DNA from: Poa pratensis
Taxonomy: Eukaryota > Streptophyta > Magnoliopsida > Poales > Poaceae
Assembly: GCA_947311845.1 (NCBI GenBank)
Contig: CAMZMU010000111.1
Coordinates: forward strand, 13,708,006 to 13,772,005
DNA: 64,000 nt
Direction: 5' to 3'
Every line of letters starts with the position of its first letter. The first letter of the stretch is position 1. The position numbers were made by a program, and so were the translations under genes. Positions 49,120 through 59,924 of this stretch are shown here, piece after piece. The notes under the pieces are model-generated. The model was not told the origin of the DNA, ran no database searches, and worked only from the letters and a program-made list of their open reading frames with translations.

Positions 49120-49445
49120 TTTTTTTTTGAGGAAAGGATCCGATCCATATATTCAGAATACTCAGTACAAATTACAAGCAAGTCCAACAAATAAAAGAAA
49201 ATTACAAAAGGATCTTGCAATTTGCACGAAGCACCCTGAGCACCCTGAAAGAACTTCAATCGGATCCATCGCCGGCACCCAAGAACCTAGCCGACGCCGC
49301 CGTCGCCGTACCTCATGCCGCCGGGGAGAGAGCGCCGCCACACGTTGTAGATGACCGCAAGAGTCGTCCGCCGCTGCGCGACGGAACCTAGACGCGATGA
49401 ACGCGCACGGCCACAGCGCCAGCTCCACAGCACCGCCCAGCTTCC
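49120..49445 (-). mobile_element. Small retroposon (about 326 bp) in the VARICOSE upstream region
   Basis: On the minus strand it starts AAGCTGGGCGGTGCTGTGGA and ends TCGGATCCTTTCCTC plus an A-run (the T-run at 49120-49128 on the plus strand). It is bounded by a 13-bp direct repeat. The 5' two thirds are GC-rich and coding-like but no domain is clear; it may be a LINE 3' end or a SINE-like derivative. It sits about 280 bp upstream of the VARICOSE start. Confidence 0.82.
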
Positions 49446-49544
49446 GAACTGGCTACTTATACCAGGATAGAATGTGTATTACAACTAAACCGCAAGTAGC
49501 CTAGAAAACTATAAGTTTGTGCTTCGCTCACGCCAAAAATAATA

Positions 49545-49667
49545 CTCCCTCCCTCCGTTTCAAATTAGATGACTTCCATTTGTTCACATATGGATGTATC
49601 TAGACATGTTACAAGTATAGATACATTCATATTTGGACAAATAGAAATCATCTAAGAACGGAGGAAG
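49545..49667. mobile_element. Stowaway MITE upstream of the VARICOSE gene
   Basis: CTCCCTCCCTCCGTTTCAAATTAGATGACTT, given here by its ends CTCCCTCCCTCCG and CGGAGGAAG, pairs with AAATCATCTAAGAACGGAGG. TA flanks are at 49543-49544 and 49668-49669. Size 123 bp. Confidence 0.85.
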
Positions 49668-49669
49668 TA

Positions 49670-50774
49670 CCTATTGTTCGCAAACCTGCGGGCGTGCTCA
49701 TGCATAGGAAGAATCTAGCTGGTTAATTTGGATGAAAGCAAGAAAAACAAAAGTTAGTACCTAGAAAAAAAAGGAAAGAGATCAATGTACTGATAGGACT
49801 AGTATTGATGACATGCATTAAGTTTGCGTATAAAATGGATTCTCAAAAATAGATAAATACTTTTGTAATGTAGGTACATAATCTCGGCATCACAGGTTAA
49901 ATGTGTAGCTCAGACAACAGTTCTAACATAGGTACTCATAACTTTAATATCTCAACTTTGCATGTATTAGTAAGTACGAACAATAAGTGAGTCGTGCTAG
50001 TTAAGTGGGTTGGCGGAAATAGTCGGCTTCTTTAAATTGAACATGGCAGGAGTACGAAAAATGGTCGTTTTCGAATGCAAAAGAAAGACAGAAACAACTT
50101 GGTTTGTGAAACACATAATTACCATAGAGTGGCTTTGGTCCGCAATTCATGTTTACCAAATACCAAGGGTATTTGGAGTATGTGAGTGCCTACATCAATA
50201 ACAGATCAATCCTAACGGATAAAAAGTTTCGTCGAGGGGTGAAACGCAAACCCCGTCTCAACTCCAGGTACGTGCTCGCAGAATCTTTTATCGTTTCCAC
50301 GCGAGAAAATAAACATTTTCTGAGTAGATTTGCTTCAAGAGGTCAATGCGGTGCTAATTTAATTTCCGAGATCGGGTCGGACGGTGCAGATCCAAGGGTA
50401 CACAAGTACACAAGGCTTTGGAGCCGCCCGATTCGCCTGCGCTCGACGCCGTTAATGGCACGGCCTGCCGGATGCCGCTCGGAGAGCTCGTGTAGCTCGC
50501 GCCGACGAGGGTCGTACGGCCGCACATGCCATGCTCGCTGCTTCCCGAGCACAAGTGGCCACATGGTAGTATGATGTATAGTTCTGAGCTACAGCAAACT
50601 AAAACGTAATAACGCGCTATAATATCTCAGATTCACTAGGATATAAAAATCTCTATAATATACAGAAATATAGCACCAGTAGATATCAACAAGCTTGAAC
50701 AAGTAAATGATGCAACAACAAGCTTTTTTTATTTTTGCACAGCCTAGATGGTCACGTGTCATAGCCAAGTTTAC
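49670..50774. other. Spacer, no gene recognised
   Basis: The open frame at 50149-50574 has no domain and is overlapped by frames on the other strand. Nothing else is supported. Confidence 0.35.
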
Positions 50775-50782
50775 AGGCTTGT
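50775..50782 (+). repeat. 8-bp target duplication of outer hAT element, left
   Basis: AGGCTTGT, exactly repeated at 52609-52616; 8 bp is the hAT superfamily length. Confidence 0.88.
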
Positions 50783-52608
50783 CAGTGGCGGACCTTGAAC
50801 GAAATCCCTAGGGGGGGCTAAGCTGCAACATGACATGTAAAAAAAATTGGAACACCAAATCATACGACAAACCCAACTAGAATTTGTAGCAATTTCAGAA
50901 ACATTTATAATTAGATTGAATTTGTCCATAAAATCATTTCTAACACCACTAAAACAAAAGAAACCATATACTGTTTAACCATGCATGGATTGTCACTCAT
51001 CATGGACCCATGTAGTTCATTTTTTGCGGGTAATGTAGTTCATGACTTCGCTGTCCAAATTCAAGCAACTAAAGAGGAGGACAGGGGTTTCTTCTGGTTG
51101 AGGCATTGTCCCCACTTTAGATGCAAAATTCGGAATCAATCAGGCAAGAAAAGCAAAATCGGAACACTAAATTACATCAGCAAAGGAGAGAAGCTTGCAG
51201 CGCCGTTGGAGCCTTCAGACTTCAGCAGTGGTCGGAACCAATCGGCTTCTAGCCAGTCGTTGCTGCTAGGCGCTAGCAGCTAGATGATGTTCAGTGCATG
51301 CACGGCGCTGACGACCAGTCTGGGATAAATGTTGGGCGCGGGCAAAACGAATCGCACGGACCACCGACCACCGACCACCCGCCGCCGTCCACCGGCCGTT
51401 CCGTCTTGGCGCCGTCCAACCAGTCCAGGAGACTAGAAAAGATTGAGCACGAGCGACTGACCGAAGTCTGGAGAAGACGCTCTTTTTTGGTCTCTGGCTT
51501 AATCGACATGGATTAGGGGGCCTCATGGGCTGCAGGCCACGGTACTATAGGGTGTAGTAGAGATTTTGTAAATTTGCTGGGGGGGCCACGGCCCAGGTTG
51601 GCCCCCGTGCAGGGCCGGCCCTGGAGGGTGGCAGGGTGGGCAGCCGCCCCGGGCTCCCACAATCTAGGGGCCCCTCCCCAGGATGCAGGCGCGTAAGTAT
51701 TGTTAACTGTGTATGGCTACGTATTGGTACTGCTTGGGCGATGGGCAAAAAACGTGTGTCAGTACGTTCATGTGCGTGTGCTAATCCATCACAAAAAAAG
51801 GCCAATGTGCTAGAGGACGTGGCCCAGCGAGACAACTCGTTGTTTGTTGTTCTCTTCTCAGCAACAGAAACGAAAATGCTTATTAGCAGAACGAACGCAT
51901 CAGCCTGAAAATTTAAAAAAAAAAAACGCATCAGTTTGAAAGCAACCGAATCGTTTCAGCTCCTTCCGATCGCCGGATACGCAGCGACATAGCATTCTCT
52001 GTCGCCGCCGGCAGTTGTCTAGAATTCCTCCTAATTCTTAGCGCATTTCGTTGTCTCCCGATTTCAATTTCCGGGTTCCAGATCGCAAGAGTACGTCAGA
52101 CCGCTTTTCTTTCTCTTCTTCAGAGTCCAGACGCGGTACACGCAACCTATCTGAGGTATGCCGAATTTAGGTATATATACTTATATAGTATTACTGTCTT
52201 CTCCTAATCAGTAATCTCTTACTTCTATGCATAGGTATTACCATTCAACATTTGATGCTAATTTATTTTCTCTAGAAATTATTGAAGAACTTGAGGTCAA
52301 CACTGTCTCAACAGAGATTAAGTGGTTTTACAATAATATCCATCAAAAGACATAATTGGATGACATTGACATCGACTCCGTCATAAGTGAATTTGCACAG
52401 AGAAATGTTAGAAGAAAATTTAATAGTAATGTGCAGAATTTTGCTTACTTCTTTTGGATACATTTAAAAGTTATTGACAACTTATTTTTTTTACATGTAT
52501 ATTCACTAGAGTGTTTTGATGTCTATATTAAGGGGCCCAAATTTTTAGTTTCGCCCCGGGCCCCCAAAATCTCAGGACCGACCCTGCCCCCGTGAAGGTC
52601 CGCCGTTG
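50783..52608. mobile_element. Non-autonomous hAT element (outer)
   Basis: The ends CAGTGGCGGACCTTGAACG and AAGGTCCGCCGTTG are inverted repeats, with 8-bp direct repeats AGGCTTGT outside. Without the nested element it is about 840 bp. No transposase domain is recognisable in its own sequence; an open frame at 50981-51283 has no family match I can name. Confidence 0.87.
51610..52586. mobile_element. Non-autonomous hAT element (nested inside the outer hAT)
   Basis: The ends CAGGGCCGGCCCTGGAGGG and TCAGGACCGACCCTG are inverted, and 8-bp direct repeats CCCCCGTG lie at 51602-51609 and 52587-52594. Near 52350-52420 a short frame reads DDIDIDSVISEFAQRNVRRK, which resembles the extreme C-terminus of plant hAT transposases of the TTF/zf type. 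The element therefore looks like an internally deleted copy. Confidence 0.87.
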
Positions 52609-52616
52609 AGGCTTGT

Positions 52617-54280
52617 CATTACATAACCTGCATGTAGGGGAAAAAATCAGTTTTGTTCCTTTTTCTAGGTTACTATAACTTTGAATTTACTAGACCCGTG
52701 TTTAGATTCTTGATTCTGAACTTTGGCTACGACTTTGGATTTAATAGACCCTATTTAGATTTTTTCCGTTTTATAAACCCCAACCTAAAATGAGACGCCC
52801 ATCTAAATTCGGTAAGGTGAAAAAAAAAATATAAACCTTGGTATCATTATTTTTCTAAAAAAAATAGCCACCAAAAGAATAGACATCACTTACCCCAAAA
52901 TGCGGGATTGAAAACGTGCAATATTAGCAAAAGCACGACAATTGAAATGTTATGTGGATTGCGGAGTGGACGATGAAACTTGGATGTTTTAATCCAAAGA
53001 CTCGATTGTCCAAGAATGTGACCCAAATATTAGAAATAGAATTATAGATCATATAGATAAACAATGATTTTGATATAACTCGAACAACTTGCGTCTTCAC
53101 CTGGAACCGTTGAAAAAAAGTGGATCGTTTTCTTATGTACTCGCTCAGAATGATTCTTCTCTATCTATAGTTCATGGCCTATTAGAAGTAGAAAGTGCAA
53201 ATTTTACCCGATGAAAAAAAACTTGAAAACTAATATTGCAAAGTCACGTTAGAAGCCATTGGATATAAACTAAACCTTTGGTAAACTACAAAAGAAGTAG
53301 GAAAATCTTGGACATTGATCGGATCCCTATCGATATGGATCGAGAAAGAACAAGTTGTAAGGCGAATGAGCAATGTTCACACGCAACAAGAAAATCTCTT
53401 TTCCCTCTTGGGCACATAGGTTGACCTGTCCTCTTCACAGCGCAGTCATCCCGAACCAATGTTCTAGACATGAACTCTCTCTCTCTCTCTATAGATTCAA
53501 ACGAAAATTTCCATGTAACTCACTTTGGGGTATCTACTATTAAATAATGAAGTATATTAAAAATGATAAAGAGGTATATATGATTCACCTATGTGGTATA
53601 TTGAACGTGAGAGTACATACGCCTAGGAGTACATAACCATTTTCCTATATATATATACAGTGACATATAACATGATAAGATAGAATTATGCCTGCAATAC
53701 TGCCAAAGCTAACGAACGACACCTCAAATTTTAATATAAAATTATTTTTTCGAAATGGGGTATCCCGGCCTTAATATAAAATTATTGACACGTGAGGACT
53801 GAGGAGTCACAAGTCTCCGACTCTTCGTCAACTTTTTCAAGTGTGCAACACTTTCAGGGACCGAAGGGGTGATGGAGGCTGATGTGACTTATTCGTTATT
53901 CAACGTTGATGCAGAAAATTTAGGCGTCAGCAGTGCCGTATGAATGGAAAGAAAAACAGATGCTTGGCTAGGACTTAGGAGCTGATTCTGCATAATAGTA
54001 ATATCGACCGCAAGGTTTCATCACTGCTGAAAGGAACAAGTGCTGTTTTAAAATTGCAAGTGATCCAGTCTCCTGTAACGAAGATAGCGATGCTTGTCCA
54101 CTTGTTCATGCGACATAGTATACAATTTACTACAGTAGCACACGTGCAAAGCAGCCAAGCCAATGAGAGGAAACGTTAATTTCGAACACCAAGAAAGCAA
54201 CAGTAGCAACAAAATGAAGTAATGATTTCGGTCCACAGCACCGGTCGCGCCGCCGCCCGCCGACGAGAAATTCCCCTCCG
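52617..54280. other. AT-rich spacer, no gene recognised
   Basis: Contains a CT microsatellite at about 53477-53492. No coding or transposon boundary was identified. Confidence 0.35.
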
Positions 54281-54343
54281 CCGCCCACGCCCCGATGAGC
54301 AATCTACCTCCGCCGCCACCAGATCCACCACCGCCGCGCCGCG

Positions 54344-54892
54344 ATGCCGCCGAAGAAGCCGAAGATCGATTGGTCGGACCTCTCCGACGCGGCGCGCGCG
54401 CGCCTCGTCGTCTTCGACGCGACGAGGAAGAGGGGTCGCGCGGAAGTACCTCAACTACGGCGCCCGGGTGCCGGAGCCGCTAATGTACCGCACCATCGAG
54501 GAGTTCGACGGGCGCCGTGCGGTGGCCAGGCGCGGCGAGGGGATCTCCTTCGGCGTGGGGAGCTCGTCTGGCGCGCTGATGCGGAGGAGGGAGGCACCAG
54601 ATCCGGTGATCGAGGGCTACGACCCCGCCACGTTCAGCTTCGCCTTGGCGCATCAGGACTTCGTCCCCGAGGATACCGTCGACGCCGTCGTCGCGCTGCT
54701 CTGCCAACGCACCGCGCGGGAGAGGAGGCGAACCTCAAGGCGTGTCGCCGCCGCGACGAGGACATCGACGACCTCCTCCTCGAACAGGGCCTCGCCTTTG
54801 AGCGTGCGACGATGGAGAAGCGGGAGGAATGACGCCGCGTCGCCGAGGAGCAGGACAAGGTCTTCATCGACCTAGGCTCCGATGAGGAGTGA
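54344..54892 (+). pseudogene. Decayed small gene of unknown family
   Basis: The reading starts MPPKKPKIDWSDLSDAARAR and changes frame near 54440 to YLNYGARVPEPLMYRTIEEF and GYDPATFSFALAHQDFVPED. It changes again near 54725 to NLKACRRRDEDIDDLLLEQG, hits a TGA at 54830-54832, and continues in frame to VFIDLGSDEE with a stop at 54890-54892. The amino acid pattern (acidic tail, charged helix) is protein-like, but I do not recognise the family. Two frame changes plus a nonsense codon suggest genuine decay, in contrast to the single-base losses elsewhere. Confidence 0.55.
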
Positions 54893-55235
54893 GTGTCGCC
54901 GCTGCACCCGAGGGCTCGGGTGAGCCAATTTTGGTCCGATTAGGGTTAGGGTAGCGACGAGCTTTAGCTAGGGTTAGGGTTTAGTGCTCCGCTGACCATA
55001 ACTGTGCTCCGGTGATCTGTATTTTGCTAAACTATGAAGATCATCTATGTGTTTGTCTGTTTGTTACCGGAGATAAAAAAATTAAATTACGGTTTCGTTT
55101 TCAGCTACAGGTCCGCGGTTTTCAGACACTGCTAGAGATGCTTGTTTACGATGCCTGCTAGTGAGGCGTTGAGGATTTGTTGAAGCCCACCAGCCGTTTG
55201 GGAGCCCATCATCCCGGCGGTTCATTTATGAGATG

Positions 55236-55244
55236 CCCTTGGTT
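55236..55244 (+). repeat. Putative 9-bp target duplication of MULE, left
   Basis: CCCTTGGTT here and GCCTTGGTT at 56948-56956 match at 8 of 9 positions. Confidence 0.55.
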
Positions 55245-56947
55245 GGGCGATCGCCTATTCAGCGACCCGTGCGAGGATATCTCCGCATCACACAACCCCC
55301 ATTCACTTTATTTGGGCCGGTCCATAATGGGCTTCGCATGGTTCGCATGGTTCGCATGACAGTACGTTCCTTTTTCTCTCGATGTACAAGTACGTTCGTA
55401 CTTTCTTTTATTAGCTCCATGTACGAACGTACTTCATTTATTTTTGAAAACTGGAATATTAGTTGGTTCCTATGCGCGTTTCCTGTTTCCTTGATTCTTG
55501 CACGTAAGAAATGAACTGCTTCTTGCATGTTTCTTATCCAAATGCAGTATATGTGTCAGTGCATGTTCGAACTAATTTTAAATAATGTGTACTATTGCAC
55601 GTAAGAAATGAACTATTTCAAAAGTGAACAAAAAAAGTTGGTGAACTTAAACGAATTTTAAAATAGTGAACGGAAAATGGTCGGTGAACAGAAACTATTC
55701 ATGAACGATTATAAAAGTGAACAAAAAAAGTTGGTGAACGGAAATTATTTTTGAATGATTTTAAAAGGCGAACAGAAAATGTCTGTGAACGGAAATTATT
55801 TTTGAACGATTTTCAAAAAAGTGAACAAAATAGGTATTTGAACGGAAATTATTTTTGAACGATTTTACAAGGCGAACAGAAAAAAGTCTGTGAATGGAAA
55901 TTGTTTTTGAACGATGTTCAAAAAGTGAACAAAAAATAGGTAATTGAACGGAAACTATTTTTGAACGATTTTAAAAGGCGAACAGAAAAAGTCTGTGAAC
56001 GGAAATTATTTTTGAACATTTTCAAAAAAGTGAACAAAATAGGTATTTGAACGGAAACTATTTTTGAACGATTTTAAAAGGCAAACAGAAAAAAGTCTGT
56101 GAACAGAAATTATTTTTGAACGATTTTTAAAAAAGTGAACAAAATAGGTATTTGAACGGAAATTATTTTTTAACGAATTTAAAAGGCGAACAGAAAAAGT
56201 CTGTGAACGGGAATTATTTTTTAACGACTTTCAGTGAACAAAATAGGTATTTGAACGGAAATTATTTTTGAATGATTTTAAAAGGCGAACAGAAAAAAGT
56301 CTGTGAACGGAAATTGTTTTTGAACGATTTTCAAAAAGTGAACAAAAAATAGGTATTTGAACGGAAACTATTTTTGAACGATTTTAAATGGCGAACAGAA
56401 AAAAGTTTGTGAACGGAAATTATTTTTGAACGATTTTCAAAAAAGTGAACAAAATAGGTGTTTGAACGGAAATTATTTTTGAACGATTTTAAAAGGCGAA
56501 CAGAAAAAGTCTGCGAACGAAAATTATTTTTGAACGATTTTTAAAAAGTGAACAAAAAATAAGTATTTGAAAGGAAACTATTTTTGAACGATTTTAAAAT
56601 GTGAACAAATTTTAGAGATGAACAATTTTCAAATCTAAACATTTTTTAAATATGAACAATTTTAAAATCTTAACATTTTTTATATTTTTTTCAAAATATT
56701 AATTTTTAAATAATATCTAAAAATAAAACAGAAAGGAAAAAAGAAACAGCCAAAAAAAGAAAAACAAAAAAGAAACAGGAAAAATAAGAAATAAAAAAGA
56801 AACGGCCAAAAAAAAATGAAGCATGTGCACTACTGGGCTGGCCCATAAGCAACAGTGGGGCGAGCAGGTGCGCACCGTATGTTGGGCCGGCCCATTTGGG
56901 GGTGTGCGACGTTTTCCTATCATCGACCTGGTGGATGAATAGGAAAT
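55245..56947. mobile_element. Probable Mutator-like element with internal minisatellite
   Basis: The left end GGGCGATCGCCTATTCAGCG resembles the inverted right end (reverse complement of TGGATGAATAGGAAAT) only partly. A near-perfect 9-bp direct repeat flanks both. GGGCCGGTCCATAATGGGCT near the left and TGGGCCGGCCCATTTGGGG near the right add inverted-repeat similarity. No transposase is seen; most of the interior is a tandem array. Confidence 0.5.
55660..56610 (+). repeat. Minisatellite, about 104-bp unit, roughly 8 copies
   Basis: The unit runs GGCGAACAGAAAAAGTCTGT, GAACGGAAATTATTTTTGAA, CGATTTTCAAAAAAGTGAAC, AAAATAGGTATTTGAACGG and back. Unit starts near 55767, 55871, 55978, 56080, 56185, 56284, 56390 and 56495 give spacings of 99-107 bp. 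Each unit itself holds two related halves, both centred on GAACGGAAATTATTTTTGAA. Confidence 0.9.
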
Positions 56948-56956
56948 GCCTTGGTT

Positions 56957-57841
56957 GGTCTAGTGTGGTCAGAGTCACTGGACACTGCCGACGCTGACGT
57001 AGCGGGTCTTTGGGCTTTTGGCACGCATGAGTGCACAGTCAAAATTCTGCTCTCCTGTGCTGCTCCTCAGTCCTGGGGACGGCATGTCATCGGATGCTCG
57101 GCCCTCGGCCGTCGTTCAACTGACGGCGGCGCGCACAGTGTCTCTGCATCCTTCACTGCGACGGCTGATGCAGAATTGAAGCTGGAGTAGCGGAATTGTC
57201 AAGGCACCGCATGCGTTCGCTTGCTCGGATACTCCTGCTGCCTGCTACACACAGTTAACAGTTTACACATGCAACTATGCAAATGATTGTTTCCATCGTT
57301 CAGTACAACATTGTAACTGAAATCCATCGATCTGGCTGGGATCGACCCCGTATGTGAAGTTGCAGTCTCTTTCAGCACTGCTGCCCTGCCTGGCCACCAC
57401 GGCGCTTCCGGGTCTCTAATTTGGATTTATGCATGCATCCAGGATCGTAAAAACAAACCGAAATGTGTCACTTCCGCCAAAGCTAGCACTCCATGATTCC
57501 AATCGAAGACGCTGTGCTGGTCCTGATGTTCCACGGCGCTTGTTTGCTTGCGGCGGCCGCCGGCCGAACCACGCCGCCCCGGCCGGGTGGCCTAGCTTGC
57601 TATCCAGCTCACTCAGATGCGCCTCGGCTGGACGGATGCCACCGCTGCCCGCCGAATCGCTCGCTCACTCAGCACTGTACGTGCCACCGGCTAAACGTCT
57701 GGCGCTACCGCCAGAGCGGCACGCCTTTCCATGTATTCGTTCTCACGGCGCGGCCAGTATATGTGTCATGCATACCGGTGCGGCGCCAACAGCATGCTGC
57801 CGACACGCCAAACGACGCGGCGCTACACCCCTACTGGCAGC
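56957..57841. other. 5' flank of the GT34 gene
   Basis: Mixed-composition sequence becoming GC-rich toward 57842. The long plus-strand frames that begin at 57429 and 57493 are upstream extensions of the coding block in wrong frames. No separate gene is supported. Confidence 0.4.
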
Positions 57842-59122
57842 ATGGCGCGCTCTCTGCTCGGCGACGCCCTCCTCTTCTCCGCCGGCGCCGCGGTGGCCAC
57901 GGCGCTGCTGCTCACGCTCGCCTCGCCCTTCCCTCCGCCCGCCACGTATGTCATCGTTAGGACGAACCGTCGTCGTCGGCGTCGTCCGCTCGTGGTGGCG
58001 GTGGTGGTGGGCGCACCTTCTACGACGACCCGGAGCTGGCGTACACCGTGGACCGCCCCATCACCCACTGGGACGAGAAGCGCGCCGAGTGGCTCCGCGC
58101 GCGGCGCCCGGGTCCGGCGGCGAGGAGGAGCGCGTGCTGATGGTGTCCGGCTCGCAGCCGGCGCCGTGCCGCGCCCCGGCGGGCGATCACCTGCTGACAC
58201 GCCTCCTCAAGAACAAGGCGGACTACTGCCGCCTCAACGGCGTGCAGCTGCTCTACAACACAGCGCTGCTCCGCCCCTCCATGGACCGGTACTGGGCCAA
58301 GATCCCCGTGGTGCGGGCCGCCATGGTGGCGCACCCGGAGGCGGAGTGGGTCTGGTGGGTCGACTCCGACGCCGTGCTCACCGACATGGACTTCCGCCTC
58401 CCGCTCGCACGCTACGCCAAGCACAACCTCGTCGTCCACGGCTGGAACGGCCTCGTGTACGGGGGCGCCGGCCGGAGCCCGACGTGGACGGGGCTCAACG
58501 CCGGCGTGTTCCTCCTCCGCAACTGCCAGTGGTCGCTCGACTTCATGGCCGCCTGGGCCGCCATGGGGCCAGACTCCCCGGACTACGAGCGTGGGGCGCC
58601 GTCCTCACGTCCACGTTCAGGGACAAGGTGTTCAACGAGTCGGACGACCAGTCGGCGCTCGTGTACATGTTGATGCAGGAGGGCAGCCCGTGGCGGGACA
58701 GGGTGTTCCTCGAGGAGGACTACTACTTCGAGGGCTACTGGCTGGAGCCGCGGCTCGGCAACATCACGGAGCGGTACGACGAGATGGAGCGGCGGGCGCC
58801 GGAGCTGCGGAGGGCGCACGCCGTGCGGGAGCACGCCGAGCGCGCGGCGGCGAGGAACGCCGCGCTGGAGGGCGCCGGGCTCGGGCAGAGCGGGGTGCAC
58901 GGGTGGAGGCGGCCCTTCGTGACGCACTTCACGGGGTGCCAGCCCTGCAGCGGCGACCGGAACCGGCACTACACCGGGGACAGCTGCGACGACGGCATGC
59001 GACGCGCGCTCAACTTCGCCGACGACCAGGTGCTCAGGGCCTACGGGTACCGGCACGCCGGCCCACTCAGCGACGACGTGCGGCCCCTGCCGTTCGATTA
59101 CCCCGCGGCCGCGAGGCAGTGA
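57842..59122 (+). CDS. GT34 glycosyltransferase (xylosyl/galactosyltransferase type), single exon with three frame breaks
   Basis: This is a Golgi type II membrane enzyme of family GT34, which adds xylose or galactose side chains to cell-wall glucans or mannans. The N-terminus MARSLLGDALLFSAGAAVAT has a membrane anchor. Then follow TFYDDPELAYTVDRPITHWD, HLLTRLLKNKADYCRLNGVQ, the DxD motif in VWWVDSDAVLTDMDF, LVVHGWNGLVYGG, WTGLNAGVFLLRNCQWS, STFRDKVFNESDDQSALVYM, FLEEDYYFEGYWLEP and PFVTHFTGCQPCSG. The stop is at 59120-59122. The frame changes between 57950 and 58010, near 58125 and near 58595. Each has the direction of one missing base; at the last, GAGCGTGGGGC is expected as GAGCGGTGGGGC. 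All catalytic landmarks are intact, so the breaks may be sequence errors. The acceptor substrate cannot be assigned. Confidence 0.87.
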   Translation: MARSLLGDALLFSAGAAVATALLLTLASPFPPPATYVIVRTNRRRRRRPLVVAVVVGAPSTTTRSWRTPWTAPSPTGTRSAPSGSARGARVRRRGGARADGVRLAAGAVPRPGGRSPADTPPQEQGGLLPPQRRAAALQHSAAPPLHGPVLGQDPRGAGRHGGAPGGGVGLVGRLRRRAHRHGLPPPARTLRQAQPRRPRLERPRVRGRRPEPDVDGAQRRRVPPPQLPVVARLHGRLGRHGARLPGLRAWGAVLTSTFRDKVFNESDDQSALVYMLMQEGSPWRDRVFLEEDYYFEGYWLEPRLGNITERYDEMERRAPELRRAHAVREHAERAAARNAALEGAGLGQSGVHGWRRPFVTHFTGCQPCSGDRNRHYTGDSCDDGMRRALNFADDQVLRAYGYRHAGPLSDDVRPLPFDYPAAARQ

Positions 59123-59924
59123 TGACCACGCGCCGAGCCGTCAACTTGTTTTTAGCAGCGAAATAGTAATAGGATCTTGCAGTGACTATTCATCAATCAG
59201 ACTGCAGCAGCAGCTCAAAAGCCATCAGATACCCCTATGAGCGCCTACGAGTCTGTCCAAATGTCCAAGGAGCAGTCGAATCCCCCTACATCTAACTCTA
59301 TTTCTCCCTAAAGATGATCAACAAGCAGGTAGAAGTAAAAAAAAACAGGGTAAAAAATGAAAAGAACGAACCATTCGGGCCAAAATTCTATTGAATCTAC
59401 CAATTCAAGTTACCCTACCAGAATTGTCTACATGAAGAAAAATATATTTTTGAACTGCTCTAAGAAAACTATGGGTAAGAAACCGCAAGTCTGCAACCCA
59501 AAGAGATCCAATTCGCAAAGTGAACAGACACGGGCACCACACAGAAACAAACAGGCTGCAGCAATTTTCATTGTTTAGGCCACCTGGACCACGGGCACCA
59601 CACAGAAATTCAGAGCACAGTAACCATTCTAGCTACATCTGCAGTTATTAGAAGCTACTCCAGCTTCCAAACGACAAAGTTCTACCAGTCGGTACTAGAG
59701 CTGACACACATGACACATGATACGGTTTTCACATACACGGAAGTACACAACTTGATTTCGGTCAACATCCATACATCGCAGAGAAGATTCTTGTCGCAGA
59801 TTCCTCATTGCTCGATCAGCTGCACATATGTTTAAAGATTCATTCAGGAATTTAGATCGATAACAAAGGTCAGGACAGAGGTGTGATCCAAGATTTGCCA
59901 AGGGATTACCTCTGTAGCTGAGAT
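59123..59924. other. Convergent spacer between GT34 and RPB4-like genes
   Basis: Holds the 3' ends of both genes. Short frames have no domain. Confidence 0.45.

Noticed and set aside
55660..56610. Regularly spaced repeats that could suggest a CRISPR array
   Set aside because: The units are contiguous 104-bp tandem repeats with no unique spacers, in plant nuclear DNA.
58020..59056. Minus-strand frames of 139-157 codons
   Set aside because: Antisense shadows of the GT34 coding sequence.
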